A stretch of DNA of 60,105 nucleotides, taken from the NCBI GenBank assembly GCA_021800535.1, contig JAJYYV010000007.1, forward strand, positions 1-60,105, given 5' to 3'. Below are positions 1-8,084 of the stretch, piece after piece. The position numbers and the translations under genes were made by a program. The first letter of the stretch is position 1. Each line of letters starts with the position of its first letter. Source of the DNA: a bacterium (GTDB lineage: Bacteria; Ratteibacteria; UBA8468; B48-G9; DTJG01). Below the pieces are notes generated by a model. It searched no databases and was not told the DNA's origin. It was given only the letters and a program-made list of their open reading frames with translations.

Positions 1-1
1 C

Positions 2-298
2 AAGGTGGCGAAGATTGGAATAGGATTTCAACCACTCACCAGACTTGCAGTTTATATAAATTACTACAATCTTTCACTGGATAAGAAATTACCAGCAATT
101 GGATTAGGTACAGTAACAAGTGATTCAGTAGGAAATGAATTAGACCTTGGTCTAAATTATGCATACAGCCAGGATGTAAATTTTGGATTAACAGTGGGTC
201 AGTTATTTAGAGGGGATTACATAAAGGATTATTTAGCAAACGGAATGACAACAGACGACCCATGGGAAGCGCTTGGCTCTATGACAGTTTCCTTCTAA
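2..298 (+). CDS. C-terminal end of an outer-membrane beta-barrel protein (alginate-export-like), cut by window edge
   Basis: The frame is open to the left edge, so only the last ~99 codons are visible; the GTG at 5 is not needed as a start. The protein shows alternating polar/hydrophobic strands (YINYYNLSL, ELDLGLNYAYS, VNFGLTVGQLF), a GDYIKD turn, and ends in Phe (MTVSF), the usual C-terminal signal for insertion of outer-membrane barrels by the Bam machinery. The 'LDLGLNYAYSQDVNFGLTVGQLFRGDYIKD' type of ending, quoted here only by its strands, is like that of alginate_export/porin-like barrels of PVC and proteobacterial genomes. The substrate cannot be told from this fragment. It is convergent with the ruvC cluster. 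Confidence 0.6.
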   Translation, partial: KVAKIGIGFQPLTRLAVYINYYNLSLDKKLPAIGLGTVTSDSVGNELDLGLNYAYSQDVNFGLTVGQLFRGDYIKDYLANGMTTDDPWEALGSMTVSF

Positions 299-349
299 AA
301 TAAAAGTAATACAAGATTTGGGTGGGGTAATTGTTATTCTGGTTTATTT

Positions 350-844
350 TTAATAGGCTTTTTCTAATAATTTGTTAAATTTTTGTTGGGTTATATAACA
401 AAGAGCAGTTGCAAGTGCATCACTGGCGTCTTCTTTGATTTCTTTGTTTAGATTAAGAATTTTTTCTACCATAAAACCTACTTGTTGTTTGTCTGCCTGT
501 CCTGTTCCTGTTATCTCTTTTTTTATTTCTAAAGGTGAAATCAAGAATATATCTTTATTTTTTTTTAATGAAATACCTAAAATTATTCCAGAAACAATTC
601 CTATATCCAATGCTATTTGAGGATTTTTTGCAACATAAATTTTTTCTACTGCAACTACATCAGGATTATATTTATCAATAATTAAAGAAATATTTTTTTC
701 AATAAATTTAAGCTTGTCTTCTAATCTGTATTTTCTGGATATATTTTGTTGTCCATATTCTATAGGTATAATTTTATTTTTTTTATATTCAATTATACCA
801 AATCCAAAATGATTTAGCCCCGGGTCTATTCCTAATATAATCAC
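350..844 (-). CDS. ruvC: Holliday junction resolvase RuvC
   Basis: RuvC cuts four-way DNA junctions made in recombination and repair, as a dimer working with RuvAB. The 164-residue length is normal. The RNase-H-like fold is visible: N-terminal GIDPGLNHFG with the first catalytic Asp, the VAVEKIYVAKNP block with the catalytic Glu, and the C-terminal EDASDALATALC with the final Asp. The start is GTG (842-844, minus strand), six bases after the yebC stop, so it is probably translated from the yebC mRNA. The yebC-ruvC order is common in bacteria; ruvA and ruvB are not in the window. Confidence 0.95.
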   Translation of the reverse strand: MIILGIDPGLNHFGFGIIEYKKNKIIPIEYGQQNISRKYRLEDKLKFIEKNISLIIDKYNPDVVAVEKIYVAKNPQIALDIGIVSGIILGISLKKNKDIFLISPLEIKKEITGTGQADKQQVGFMVEKILNLNKEIKEDASDALATALCYITQQKFNKLLEKAY

Positions 845-849
845 TTTAT

Positions 850-1602
850 TTAGTTAGAGGATACAGCTTCAATTAACTCATCAGAAATATCAAAGTTTGA
901 ATAAACATTTTGAACATCTTCATATTCTTCAAGTTCATCAAGCAATTTTAAAAGATGCTCTGCTTCTTTTCCCTCTACTTTTACATTGTTTTTTGGATTT
1001 AAAGTAATGCTTGCATTTTCAAAAGCAATATTATTTTTTTCCAGAGTCTTTTTTATATTTTCAAAATTTTCAGGGGATGTAACTATTTCATACATTTCTC
1101 CATCAGTTTGCAGGTCTTCTGCGCCTGTATCTAAGACAATAGCCATTAATTTTTCTTCATCAATTATACTCTGTTTTACATTAATTATGCCTTTTCTTTC
1201 AAACATCCATGAAACACAGCCTGATTCTCCCATGCTTGCATTATGTCTTGTAAATATTGAACGAATTTCAGCGGCTGTTCTTCTTTTATTGTCTGTCATT
1301 ACATCTACCAAAATCGCAACACCACCCGGCCCATAACCTTCATAAGTTGTTGATTCTAAAGCAATTGAGCCTTCTTCTCCTGTTCCTTTTTTAATAGCCC
1401 TTTGTATATTATCATTGGGCATATTTATTGCTCTTGCATGTTCAATAGCAATCCTTAATCTGGGGTTGTTATCTACATTCCCGCCTCCAAGTTTTGCTGC
1501 AAGCATAATTTCTCTAATAATTTTTGTAAAAAATTTACCTTTTTTAGCATCTGTTGCCATCTTTTTATGTTTTATACTTGCCCATTTAGAATGTCCTGAC
1601 AT
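850..1602 (-). CDS. yebC: YebC/PmpR family translation/transcription regulator
   Basis: A 250-residue member of the YebC/TACO1 family, starting with the family signature MSGHSKWASIKHKK and carrying the GYGPGGVAILVD block. Family members have been described as DNA-binding regulators (PmpR) and, more recently, as factors that relieve ribosome stalling at proline runs; which applies here is not visible. The start has a clear ribosome site (AAGGAGG) eight bases upstream. It lies 13 bases after the bifunctional nuclease gene and just before ruvC, so the four genes from the EF-G paralogue to ruvC look like one operon. Confidence 0.95.
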   Translation of the reverse strand: MSGHSKWASIKHKKMATDAKKGKFFTKIIREIMLAAKLGGGNVDNNPRLRIAIEHARAINMPNDNIQRAIKKGTGEEGSIALESTTYEGYGPGGVAILVDVMTDNKRRTAAEIRSIFTRHNASMGESGCVSWMFERKGIINVKQSIIDEEKLMAIVLDTGAEDLQTDGEMYEIVTSPENFENIKKTLEKNNIAFENASITLNPKNNVKVEGKEAEHLLKLLDELEEYEDVQNVYSNFDISDELIEAVSSN

Positions 1603-1615
1603 AATAAAATCCTCC

Positions 1616-2143
1616 TTATTTTGTATTTAATGACTCCCAAAAATTTTGTGCAGTCATTTTATCTAAAGTTTTTTTAAACTCTTCCATTTCTTTCTCATTT
1701 ATAGGTTTAGTAAATTTTTCTGAATTAATAAATTCTTCATTTTCATAGTAATTAATAATATCTGCAGGTTCAAGAATTTCTTTTGCGGCATATATTGGCA
1801 CTTTTGTTCTTAGGGCAATTGCGATTCCATCGCTTGGTCTGCAATCAATTTTTATTTTTTTATTATGGAACTTTAATACCAGGTTGGCAAAATATGTGCT
1901 GTTTTTTAATTGATATATTTCAAGTTTTAAAATACGACTTTCCAAAATTTCAATAATGTTTTTAAACAGATCATGTGTTAGCGGTCTGAAAAATTTTGTT
2001 TTTTCAAGAGCTAAAACAATTGCCTGAGCTTCAAAAACCCCTATAACAATTGGTAAAATATTTCCTTTTTTATCCCTCAATATAATTATCGGAACATGTG
2101 TGTTAAGATTTAATGCAAGTCCATAGATTTCAACTTTAACCAT
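1616..2143 (-). CDS. Bifunctional nuclease family protein (BFN/DUF151 domain)
   Basis: A 175-residue protein whose first ~130 residues form the BFN (DUF151) domain: MVKVEIYGLALN at the N-terminus, the LPIVIGVFEAQAI block, and CRPSDGIAIALRTKVPIYA near residues 98-116, the best conserved signature of the family. Family members in plants have RNase/DNase activity and TM0160 is the structural prototype; the role in bacteria is poorly defined. The C-terminal ~45 residues are charged, without a UvrB-motif extension. Its ATG overlaps the stop of the EF-G paralogue by one base (TAATG), and the ribosome site lies in the 3' end of that gene, suggesting coupled translation. Confidence 0.85.
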   Translation of the reverse strand: MVKVEIYGLALNLNTHVPIIILRDKKGNILPIVIGVFEAQAIVLALEKTKFFRPLTHDLFKNIIEILESRILKLEIYQLKNSTYFANLVLKFHNKKIKIDCRPSDGIAIALRTKVPIYAAKEILEPADIINYYENEEFINSEKFTKPINEKEMEEFKKTLDKMTAQNFWESLNTK

Positions 2144-4158
2144 TATTCTTTTTGCTCCTCCTTTTCTGTCTTTTTTGCTGATATTATTTTTTCCGCTATA
2201 TGTGATGGAACTTCTTCATAATTAGAAAATGTCATAGTATATGAACCTTTACCGCTTGTAATAGACCTTAATTCTGTTGCATAATTGGACATTTCAGAAA
2301 GAGGGATTTGTGCTTTTATAATCTGATTATTGCTATGAGTTAACATTTCCAGCACTCTTCCTCTTTTTGCATTAATGACACCTATGATATCCCCTACAAA
2401 TTCCTGCGGAATATGGACTTCTACATTCATTATTGGTTCCAAAAGTATAGGTTTAGCTGACTGCATGCCTTTTTGAAAAGCAAGAGAAGCGGCTATCTGA
2501 AAGGCAATATCTGAAGAGTCAACAACATGATATGATCCATCAAAAACAGCTATTTTTATGTCTACAACAGGGTATCCTGCAAGGGTGCCTTTTTTTAAGG
2601 CTTCTTTTAATCCTTTTTCTACAGATGGTATATATTGTCTTGGAATTGCACCTCCAACAATTTCATCAGCAAATTCAAATCCTTTTCCTCTTGTCAAGGG
2701 TTCTAATCTTATAAGACAATGCCCATATTGACCATGTCCGCCTGTTTGTCTTTTAAATTTTCCTTCTGCTTCAGTGGATGTGGTGATTGTTTCTTTGTAT
2801 GCAATCTTTGGTATTCCTCTTAGAACCTCCACTCCAAATTTTTCTTTGAACTTGGATAGTGATATATCAAGGTGAACATCTCCCATTCCAGACATTATGG
2901 TCTCTCCTGTTTCATTATCACGGGAAATTTTTAAGGTAAGGTCTTCTTCCATAATCTTTGATATTGCATTTCCCAATTTATCTTCTGTGCCTTTTACTTT
3001 GGGAGTAATAGAGAAAGACAGGGAACTTTCTGGAATTTCAGGTTTTTCATAAATAAGGGGGAAGGAAGCATCACAAAATGTGTCAAAAGTATTAAAACCA
3101 TTTAGTTTTGTAACACCTATGATTTCCCCGGCATCTGCTTCTGCGATAATATCCTGTTTTTTCCCTTTCATATGAAAAATCTGACCAATTCTTTCCTTTG
3201 TGCCTATTGTACTATTATAAAAATTTGAGTTTGCAGAAAGCGTACCTGATATAATCTTAAGATAAGAAATTCTACCCATAAGATTGTCAAAATACGTTTT
3301 AAATACAATTCCTGAAAGATGTTCTTTTTTTTTTCTCTCTACTAAAATTTCTTTGCCATCAGGATTTTTTGCTTTTACGTGAGGGAACGAAGAAGTATCC
3401 GGACAGAATTCAGTAATAAAGTTAAGAAGCTCTTCTATACCAGATTGTTCTATAGCGGCTCCTGAAAAAACAGGTATTATATTTCCCTTGATAATATTTT
3501 CTTTTAATACTTTTTTCATTTCTTCCTGTGTAATATTATTTCCATTTAGATATTTTTCCATTAAAGAATCATCAAGTTCTGCTACAGAATCCAAAAAGGT
3601 TTGTTTATATTCTTTTATTTCAGATATTTCAGAAGTATCATCCATAAGATTAATAATTTTTTCAATTTTTTTGTTATTTATTAATGGATAGGTGATTAGA
3701 ATATTTTTTTTACCAAGCCATTCAGAAGTTTGTTTATATATATTTTTAAAATCCGTCTGTTCAGAATCCAATTTATTTAAAAAAATAATTATAGGGACTC
3801 CTTTGTTTTTTAATATTTCGTATGATTTTTCTGTTCCCACTTCTATTCCACTGTCAGAAGCGATATTAATAATGCCAATATCAATAGCATTACAGGCAGA
3901 AATCTGTTCACCGACAAAATCCATATACCCGGGGCTGTCAGTAAGAAAACAAAGATTTTTTTTCCAATTAAAATATGCTGTTGAAAGATTTATGCTCATT
4001 AATCTTTTCTTTTCTTCTTCTTCATAATCTAATGTGGTATTTCCCTGATTAATATTTCCCATTCTGTCTGTAGCTCCGGATTTAAATAAAATAGCCTCAC
4101 TTAAAATTGTTTTTCCGGACTTGCTATGTCCAAAAATCCCCATATTAAAAGTAGCCAT
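2143..4158 (-). CDS. Elongation factor G paralogue (EF-G-like GTPase)
   Basis: A 671-residue five-domain EF-G homologue, distinct from the true fusA at 57.4-59.4 kb. The P-loop is GHSKSGKT, G4 is NKLD, and domains IV-V are present (GGHGQYGHC near residue 455, GRVLEMLTHSNN near 604). The G3 motif is DSPGY, so the His that activates water in EF-G/EF-Tu (DTPGH) is Tyr, as in other members of this paralogous group such as T. thermophilus EF-G-2. The group's role is unsettled; a specialised translocation or recycling function is inference. It starts with ATG after a GGGAG site and leads the operon to ruvC. Confidence 0.9.
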   Translation of the reverse strand: MATFNMGIFGHSKSGKTILSEAILFKSGATDRMGNINQGNTTLDYEEEEKKRLMSINLSTAYFNWKKNLCFLTDSPGYMDFVGEQISACNAIDIGIINIASDSGIEVGTEKSYEILKNKGVPIIIFLNKLDSEQTDFKNIYKQTSEWLGKKNILITYPLINNKKIEKIINLMDDTSEISEIKEYKQTFLDSVAELDDSLMEKYLNGNNITQEEMKKVLKENIIKGNIIPVFSGAAIEQSGIEELLNFITEFCPDTSSFPHVKAKNPDGKEILVERKKKEHLSGIVFKTYFDNLMGRISYLKIISGTLSANSNFYNSTIGTKERIGQIFHMKGKKQDIIAEADAGEIIGVTKLNGFNTFDTFCDASFPLIYEKPEIPESSLSFSITPKVKGTEDKLGNAISKIMEEDLTLKISRDNETGETIMSGMGDVHLDISLSKFKEKFGVEVLRGIPKIAYKETITTSTEAEGKFKRQTGGHGQYGHCLIRLEPLTRGKGFEFADEIVGGAIPRQYIPSVEKGLKEALKKGTLAGYPVVDIKIAVFDGSYHVVDSSDIAFQIAASLAFQKGMQSAKPILLEPIMNVEVHIPQEFVGDIIGVINAKRGRVLEMLTHSNNQIIKAQIPLSEMSNYATELRSITSGKGSYTMTFSNYEEVPSHIAEKIISAKKTEKEEQKE

Positions 4159-4250
4159 TATTTTCTCCCAAAGATTGTTTTTGATAAATAATTATTCTGT
4201 ATAAAGAATACCATATTTTTTATTTTAAGGTCAATTTATTCAGATATCTA

Positions 4251-4279
4251 TTTACATTTTTACTTTTTTTAGGTATAAC
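4251..4279 (+). promoter_or_regulatory. Candidate sigma-70 promoter for the small RNA
   Basis: TTTACA (4251-4256), a 17-base spacer and TATAAC (4274-4279). A start about seven bases downstream would fall at ~4286, just before the paired 5' arm of the candidate small RNA. Both flanking genes point the other way, so this plus-strand promoter serves no gene visible as protein. Confidence 0.45.
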
Positions 4280-4285
4280 TATATT

Positions 4286-4388
4286 GAAAGAAGACCTTAC
4301 AGGCTATTGGCAGTAAAAGTGATTATCTGTCAGAGGTTATAAACCGCAGGTAAGCAAAAGAATTCATTAGTCTGTAAGGTCTTTTTAT
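4286..4388 (+). ncRNA. Candidate small structured RNA, ~95-100 nt, family not recognised
   Basis: AAGACCTTACAG at 4291-4302 is perfectly complementary to CTGTAAGGTCTT at 4372-4383, and the second arm runs into TTTTTAT. Between them lie two smaller hairpins: TGGCAG (4308-4313) with CTGTCA (4327-4332), and GGTT-ATA-AACC (4335-4345). The fold is thus a closed multibranch with its ends paired and a T-rich tail, placed just after a promoter with good spacing, and there is no open frame. It has no SRP, 6S, tmRNA or riboswitch core that I recognise. Its last bases overlap the archease stop codon region on the other strand. It could instead be a bidirectional terminator with a large loop. Confidence 0.45.
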
Positions 4389-4816
4389 ATATCTAAAATG
4401 ACTGTGGTTTTCCATTGATTATCTATCTGTTCAACCTTGAAATTATGTAATGTTATTCCTTTTATGTCAACGCCAGGATTATGTCTATCAGGATTTATTT
4501 TTTCCCCCTGGAATATAATATCAAGATAAAAATAATTATTTTTATTTCTCAAATTAATATCTGCAGGTAAAAGAAAAATTTTTTCTGAATCTTTAAAAAA
4601 TATTAATTCTTCAATTGTTCGGAAAACAAGCATTTCCAAAGAATTTTCTTTAATATGGAGATTTTTGATTTCTTTGGGATATATAGAGTTGATATTTTCG
4701 ATCATAATATTTTCTGTGGCAGTGCAGGCAGATATAATCATTTCTTCAGGATTTTTTCCCCAGGCTTCAAATGCTATATCAGCCTGTGCAATATTGTCAA
4801 GATATTTATAAGGCAT
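4385..4816 (-). CDS. Archease, activator of the RNA ligase RtcB
   Basis: Archease helps RtcB turn over in RNA ligation by promoting formation of the RtcB-GMP intermediate. The protein matches the bacterial archease pattern: MPYKYLDNIAQADIAFEAWG at the N-terminus, a central helix with ATENIM, and near the end PDRHNPGVDIKGITLHNF followed by ILDI. About 143 residues, typical for the family. I chose the ATG at 4816 because homologues begin there; a longer frame from TTG at 4876 would overlap the upstream gene and has no ribosome site. No rtcB lies in the window. The neighbour upstream is an FMN reductase 28 bases away. Confidence 0.85.
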   Translation of the reverse strand: MPYKYLDNIAQADIAFEAWGKNPEEMIISACTATENIMIENINSIYPKEIKNLHIKENSLEMLVFRTIEELIFFKDSEKIFLLPADINLRNKNNYFYLDIIFQGEKINPDRHNPGVDIKGITLHNFKVEQIDNQWKTTVILDI

Positions 4817-4844
4817 ATGTAAACAGTCAGTTGAAATAATCAAG

Positions 4845-5411
4845 TTAAAAAGTGGCGAGTTTTTTTCCCAACTCAAAAGCTTTTTCTAAACAATCAGGTT
4901 TATCCAGGATACTGTTCTTTTTATCTGTTTGCGGGCAAAAAAGCTCATATTTATATTCTATATTTACCACATTAAAAAAATTTTTAATTATCTGTCTTGC
5001 ATTTGTAAAAAAATATTCAATATTAGAACCTTCAACTGAAATAAAAGCACCAATTTTTTTTTCAGAAAACATATCTTTTTTAAGAACATATTTGGCTCGC
5101 CATACGCATTGAAACCTATCAATCATTGCCTTGGTTTGTGCTGTAATAGAACCGAAAAATATAGGGGAAGCAACAATAATTCTTTCTGCATTTTTTATCT
5201 TCGGGTAGATAGATTGCATATCATCCTGAATTATACAGGGTCTGTCATCAGGCATTTCTCTGCATTCCTGACAGCCTACAAACTTAAGTTTATTAAGAAT
5301 AATTTTTTCAGTTTCAGCTCCGGAGATTTTTGCTCCTTCTAAAACTTTATCAAGTAAAATATCTGTATTTCCCCCAATTCTGGGGCTTCCATTTATTCCA
5401 AGTATTTTCAT
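4845..5411 (-). CDS. Flavodoxin-like NADPH-dependent FMN reductase
   Basis: A 188-residue flavodoxin-fold protein. The N-terminal MKILGINGSPRIGGNTDILL holds the FMN-phosphate loop, GCQECREM is the Cys pair region often seen in iron-sulfur-flavoprotein relatives, and ASPIFFGSITAQTKAMIDR is the second flavin-binding loop. Later cysteines (FCPQTD) are single. The family carries out flavin-dependent reduction of quinones, metals or unknown partners; the substrate is not evident. The start is placed at the ATG at 5411 because the flavin loop begins there; the frame extends nine residues upstream. It is divergent from the glycosyltransferase at 5476. Confidence 0.8.
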   Translation of the reverse strand: MKILGINGSPRIGGNTDILLDKVLEGAKISGAETEKIILNKLKFVGCQECREMPDDRPCIIQDDMQSIYPKIKNAERIIVASPIFFGSITAQTKAMIDRFQCVWRAKYVLKKDMFSEKKIGAFISVEGSNIEYFFTNARQIIKNFFNVVNIEYKYELFCPQTDKKNSILDKPDCLEKAFELGKKLATF

Positions 5412-5475
5412 TGGGATTATTATAAAACATATTAACAATCTTGTAAAAAATAAATATCGGTTATATACTAATTAA

Positions 5476-6507
5476 ATGTTTTTTAAAAAAATACCAAAGA
5501 ATATTAAAGAATATCATGTAAAATCAATTTTAATTATTGGTTTGGGTTCTCTTGGCGACAATCTTATGCTTACCCCAACAATAAAGTTAATAAAAGATAC
5601 ATATAAAAAAGCAGAGATTGATATTGTTATCGGGCCAAGAGCTTTGGGATTTGCCAGAAATAATCCATGGTTTTCAAATATTTATGTCTGGAATAAAAAA
5701 ATATCTTTAAACCTTTTCACATCTTTAAGAAAAAAAAGATACGATATCATATTTGATTTTAAAAATTCTTTATTACCATTTTTTCTTCGTGGAAAATATA
5801 AATTCACATTTTTTATAAAAGAATTTTTTTCAGATAAAAGTTTTACACATGAAAGTGAAAGAACCATTAAGTTTGTTGAATCTTATTTTGGAAAGCCGGA
5901 AAATATAAATTTATATTTTCCTGTTTTACAGACAGATATAGAAAAAACAGAAAAATTTTTTAAAACTTTTGGAATCAACAAATCAGATATAATTATAGTA
6001 ATGAATCCCGGAGCAGCATTTCCGGCAAAAAGATGGAAAAAAGAAAATTTTATTCAGACAGGAAAAGAAATTCTTAAAATTTATGATGCCAAAATTATTA
6101 TTACAGGTAATAAACTGGAAAAAAGTTTAGGAGAAGATATAAAAATTGGTATTAATAATAAGAATGTATTTAATCTTGCAGGAGAAACAACTATTGGGGA
6201 ACTTGCAGCTATTCTAAAAATGGCAGATGTTCTTATTACAAATGATACAGGGACCCTTCATTTAGCATCAGCTGTAAGATGTCCTGTAGTGGTGATTTTT
6301 GGACCAAGTAATCCCTATAGATATGGTCCTATTGGAACCAAAAATTATGTTCTTCATGCAGATATTGATTGTTTTCCATGCAAACTTGAAGCAAAATGTA
6401 ATAAAAAATTTATATGTATGGAATATATATATGTTAAAGATGTTATTAATGCGGTTTCTATACTTCTTAATGAAGAAAAACAGCTTCATCTTTTTGAATT
6501 TGAATAG
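5476..6507 (+). CDS. Glycosyltransferase family 9 (heptosyltransferase-like)
   Basis: A 343-residue GT9 enzyme, the family of ADP-heptose:LPS heptosyltransferases that build the inner lipopolysaccharide core at the inner face of the cytoplasmic membrane. N-terminal Rossmann domain: LIIGLGSLGDNLMLTP near residue 20. C-terminal nucleotide-binding domain: NPGAAFPAKRWKKENF near residue 176 and NDTGTLHLASAVRCPVVVIFG near residue 256, followed by a GPSNPYRYGP turn and the Cys-rich stretch DCFPC...CNKKFIC common in GT9. Exact sugar unknown. Stands alone; its 3' end overlaps the convergent nnrD by 22 bases. Confidence 0.85.
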   Translation: MFFKKIPKNIKEYHVKSILIIGLGSLGDNLMLTPTIKLIKDTYKKAEIDIVIGPRALGFARNNPWFSNIYVWNKKISLNLFTSLRKKRYDIIFDFKNSLLPFFLRGKYKFTFFIKEFFSDKSFTHESERTIKFVESYFGKPENINLYFPVLQTDIEKTEKFFKTFGINKSDIIIVMNPGAAFPAKRWKKENFIQTGKEILKIYDAKIIITGNKLEKSLGEDIKIGINNKNVFNLAGETTIGELAAILKMADVLITNDTGTLHLASAVRCPVVVIFGPSNPYRYGPIGTKNYVLHADIDCFPCKLEAKCNKKFICMEYIYVKDVINAVSILLNEEKQLHLFEFE

Positions 6508-7349
6508 CGTTGTAGATATTTTATTGCTGAATGAATAAATTCTATAATGTCAGAGGCTATAAGTGAATATTCTCCATATTTATTTTCAGCCATATCTCCT
6601 GCAAGTCCATGAATATAAGTACCCATACAGGCACTATCCCATGCTGAAAAACCCTGGACAATAAATCCTGCAATTATCCCTGAAATGACATCCCCGCTTC
6701 CTGCAGTTGCCATACCAGGATTTCCTGTCTGGTTTATATATATTTTTTCTCCATCTGTTACAATGGTTTTATAACCTTTTAGGACAACTATAACAGAAAA
6801 TTTTTTTGCAAATTCTTTTGCTGTTATTTCCCTGTTTTTTTGTATTTCACTGATTTTTAATCCTGTTAGAGATGACATTTCGCCTGGATGCGGGGTAATT
6901 ATTATATTATTTTCATGATTTTTAAGAAGTGATAAATTCTCACTTAATATTTTTAATGCATCAGCATCGGCTATAATAGGTTTTGTTATTTGAGGGTAAA
7001 ACTTTTTAAAGAATTTTTTTGTGTCTGTTTCTGTAGACATACCGGGGCCAATTAATAATCCATCTGCATTGTTTTCCATAAATTCTTTACATATATTTAC
7101 TGCTTTTAGTCCTATTGTATGTTTTTTTGTCTCTGGTAGGTTTCTACTCATTGGTTCTGTTGTTTTTATTTCAATTATATTGGAAAGACTTTCTGGTATT
7201 CCTATAGTAACAAGTCCGCAGCCTGCTCTTAAGGCAGATTCTGCAGATAGACATACTGCTCCTGTTAAACCAGGTGAACCTCCTACAATAAAAAGATGTC
7301 CATAATCGCCCTTGTGTGTTTCTTTTTTTCTTTTTAATAATTTAAACAT
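6486..7349 (-). CDS. nnrD: ADP-dependent NAD(P)H-hydrate dehydratase
   Basis: Repairs NAD(P)H damaged by hydration, using ADP. A ribokinase-fold protein of 287 residues: GDYGHLFIVGGSPGLTGA near residue 15, the TPHPGEMSSLTG block near residue 156, and the active-site NPGMATAGSGDVISG near residue 213 with the catalytic Asp. The N-terminal epimerase (NnrE/YjeF-N) domain that is often fused is missing here, so epimerisation must be done elsewhere or not at all. The start overlaps the acpS-like stop by eight bases; it is third in the rpmA operon. Confidence 0.9.
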   Translation of the reverse strand: MFKLLKRKKETHKGDYGHLFIVGGSPGLTGAVCLSAESALRAGCGLVTIGIPESLSNIIEIKTTEPMSRNLPETKKHTIGLKAVNICKEFMENNADGLLIGPGMSTETDTKKFFKKFYPQITKPIIADADALKILSENLSLLKNHENNIIITPHPGEMSSLTGLKISEIQKNREITAKEFAKKFSVIVVLKGYKTIVTDGEKIYINQTGNPGMATAGSGDVISGIIAGFIVQGFSAWDSACMGTYIHGLAGDMAENKYGEYSLIASDIIEFIHSAIKYLQRYSNSKR

Positions 7350-7692
7350 TTGCTATGCATAAAGATATTGCTATATCTTTGGTATGTGAAATAGAAAGAG
7401 ATATTTTAATGTTTTTATTTTTTTTAGGGTTTTTGAAGTGTACCAGAGGTTTGCCTGAAGGTAAATTTATTATTTCAATATCCCGTAATAGGTAATTTTC
7501 TTTACTGATTTTTTTTAGAAGTTTTATAGAGGATTTTTTTGCTGCTAATTTGCCTGCAAAATGAATAGAAGAATCTTTAAATTTGGAACAATATTTTATT
7601 TCTCTATCTGAAAAAATTTGTAATAGATTGGGGTTTTTTATATATTTTTCAATATTTTTAACCGGAACAATTGTAATTTCAGATAAATTCAT
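7342..7692 (-). CDS. AcpS-like holo-ACP synthase homologue with lost metal ligands
   Basis: Length (116 residues), position next to nnrD and the motifs FSDREIKYC (residues 27-35), HFAGKLAAKKS (44-54), LPSGKPLV (77-84) and SLSISHTKDIAIS (98-110) mark it as an AcpS-type phosphopantetheinyl transferase, which charges acyl-carrier protein with the CoA arm. However, the two acidic Mg ligands seem absent: the N-terminal GxDIVEI motif reads EITIVPV, with Thr7 in place of Asp, and the FAAKEA motif has Lys53 in place of Glu. Start ATG overlaps the rpmA stop by four bases (ATGA). It may be weakly active, use another chemistry, or be inactive. Confidence 0.7.
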   Translation of the reverse strand: MNLSEITIVPVKNIEKYIKNPNLLQIFSDREIKYCSKFKDSSIHFAGKLAAKKSSIKLLKKISKENYLLRDIEIINLPSGKPLVHFKNPKKNKNIKISLSISHTKDIAISLCIANV

Positions 7693-7949
7693 TGAGATAT
7701 ATTATTAATAGGCAAAGGTAATACTTCAACTATTTTTCTTTTTTTACTTTGTGTAAAATTTACAATTCCCTGTTGCATAGCATATATTGTCCAATCAGAA
7801 CCCGCATTAGTTCCTTTACCTGGATATATTTTAGACCCTTTTTGTCTTATAATAATATTTCCTGGTTTTACAATATTTCCCTGAGATACCTTAACACCTA
7901 ATGTTTTAGGTCTTGAATCTCTGCCGTTGCATTGTTTTTTTCTTCCCAT
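7689..7949 (-). CDS. rpmA: Ribosomal protein L27 with shortened N-terminal tail
   Basis: Large-subunit protein whose N-terminal tail reaches the peptidyl-transferase centre. NGRDSRPKTLGVK, NIIIRQKGSKIYPG and GSDWTIYA are the standard L27 blocks, in an 86-residue protein. Between the leading KK and NGRDS there are only two residues (QC), where E. coli has six (AGGSTR), so the tail is about four residues shorter. The usual partner rplU (L21) is not upstream. A good promoter places transcription start only a few bases before the ATG, and there is no ribosome site, so the mRNA may be leaderless. First gene of rpmA - acpS-like - nnrD. Confidence 0.9.
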   Translation of the reverse strand: MGRKKQCNGRDSRPKTLGVKVSQGNIVKPGNIIIRQKGSKIYPGKGTNAGSDWTIYAMQQGIVNFTQSKKRKIVEVLPLPINNISQ

Positions 7950-7958
7950 AATAGGAAA

Positions 7959-7986
7959 AGTATATCAGATAATTAATAAATGTCAA
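7959..7986 (-). promoter_or_regulatory. Candidate sigma-70 promoter of the rpmA operon
   Basis: On the minus strand, TTGACA (7981-7986), a 16-base spacer and TATACT (7959-7964). The predicted start near 7952 leaves about three bases before the rpmA ATG (7949), implying a leaderless or nearly leaderless transcript. Confidence 0.6.
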
Positions 7987-8084
7987 ATTTTATATTAATA
8001 GTCCAAATTTTTATACTATGCATTAAAATTTATCTTTATAATGTCAAATTGATACTATAAGTTATTAAACGGGACTATAAACTA

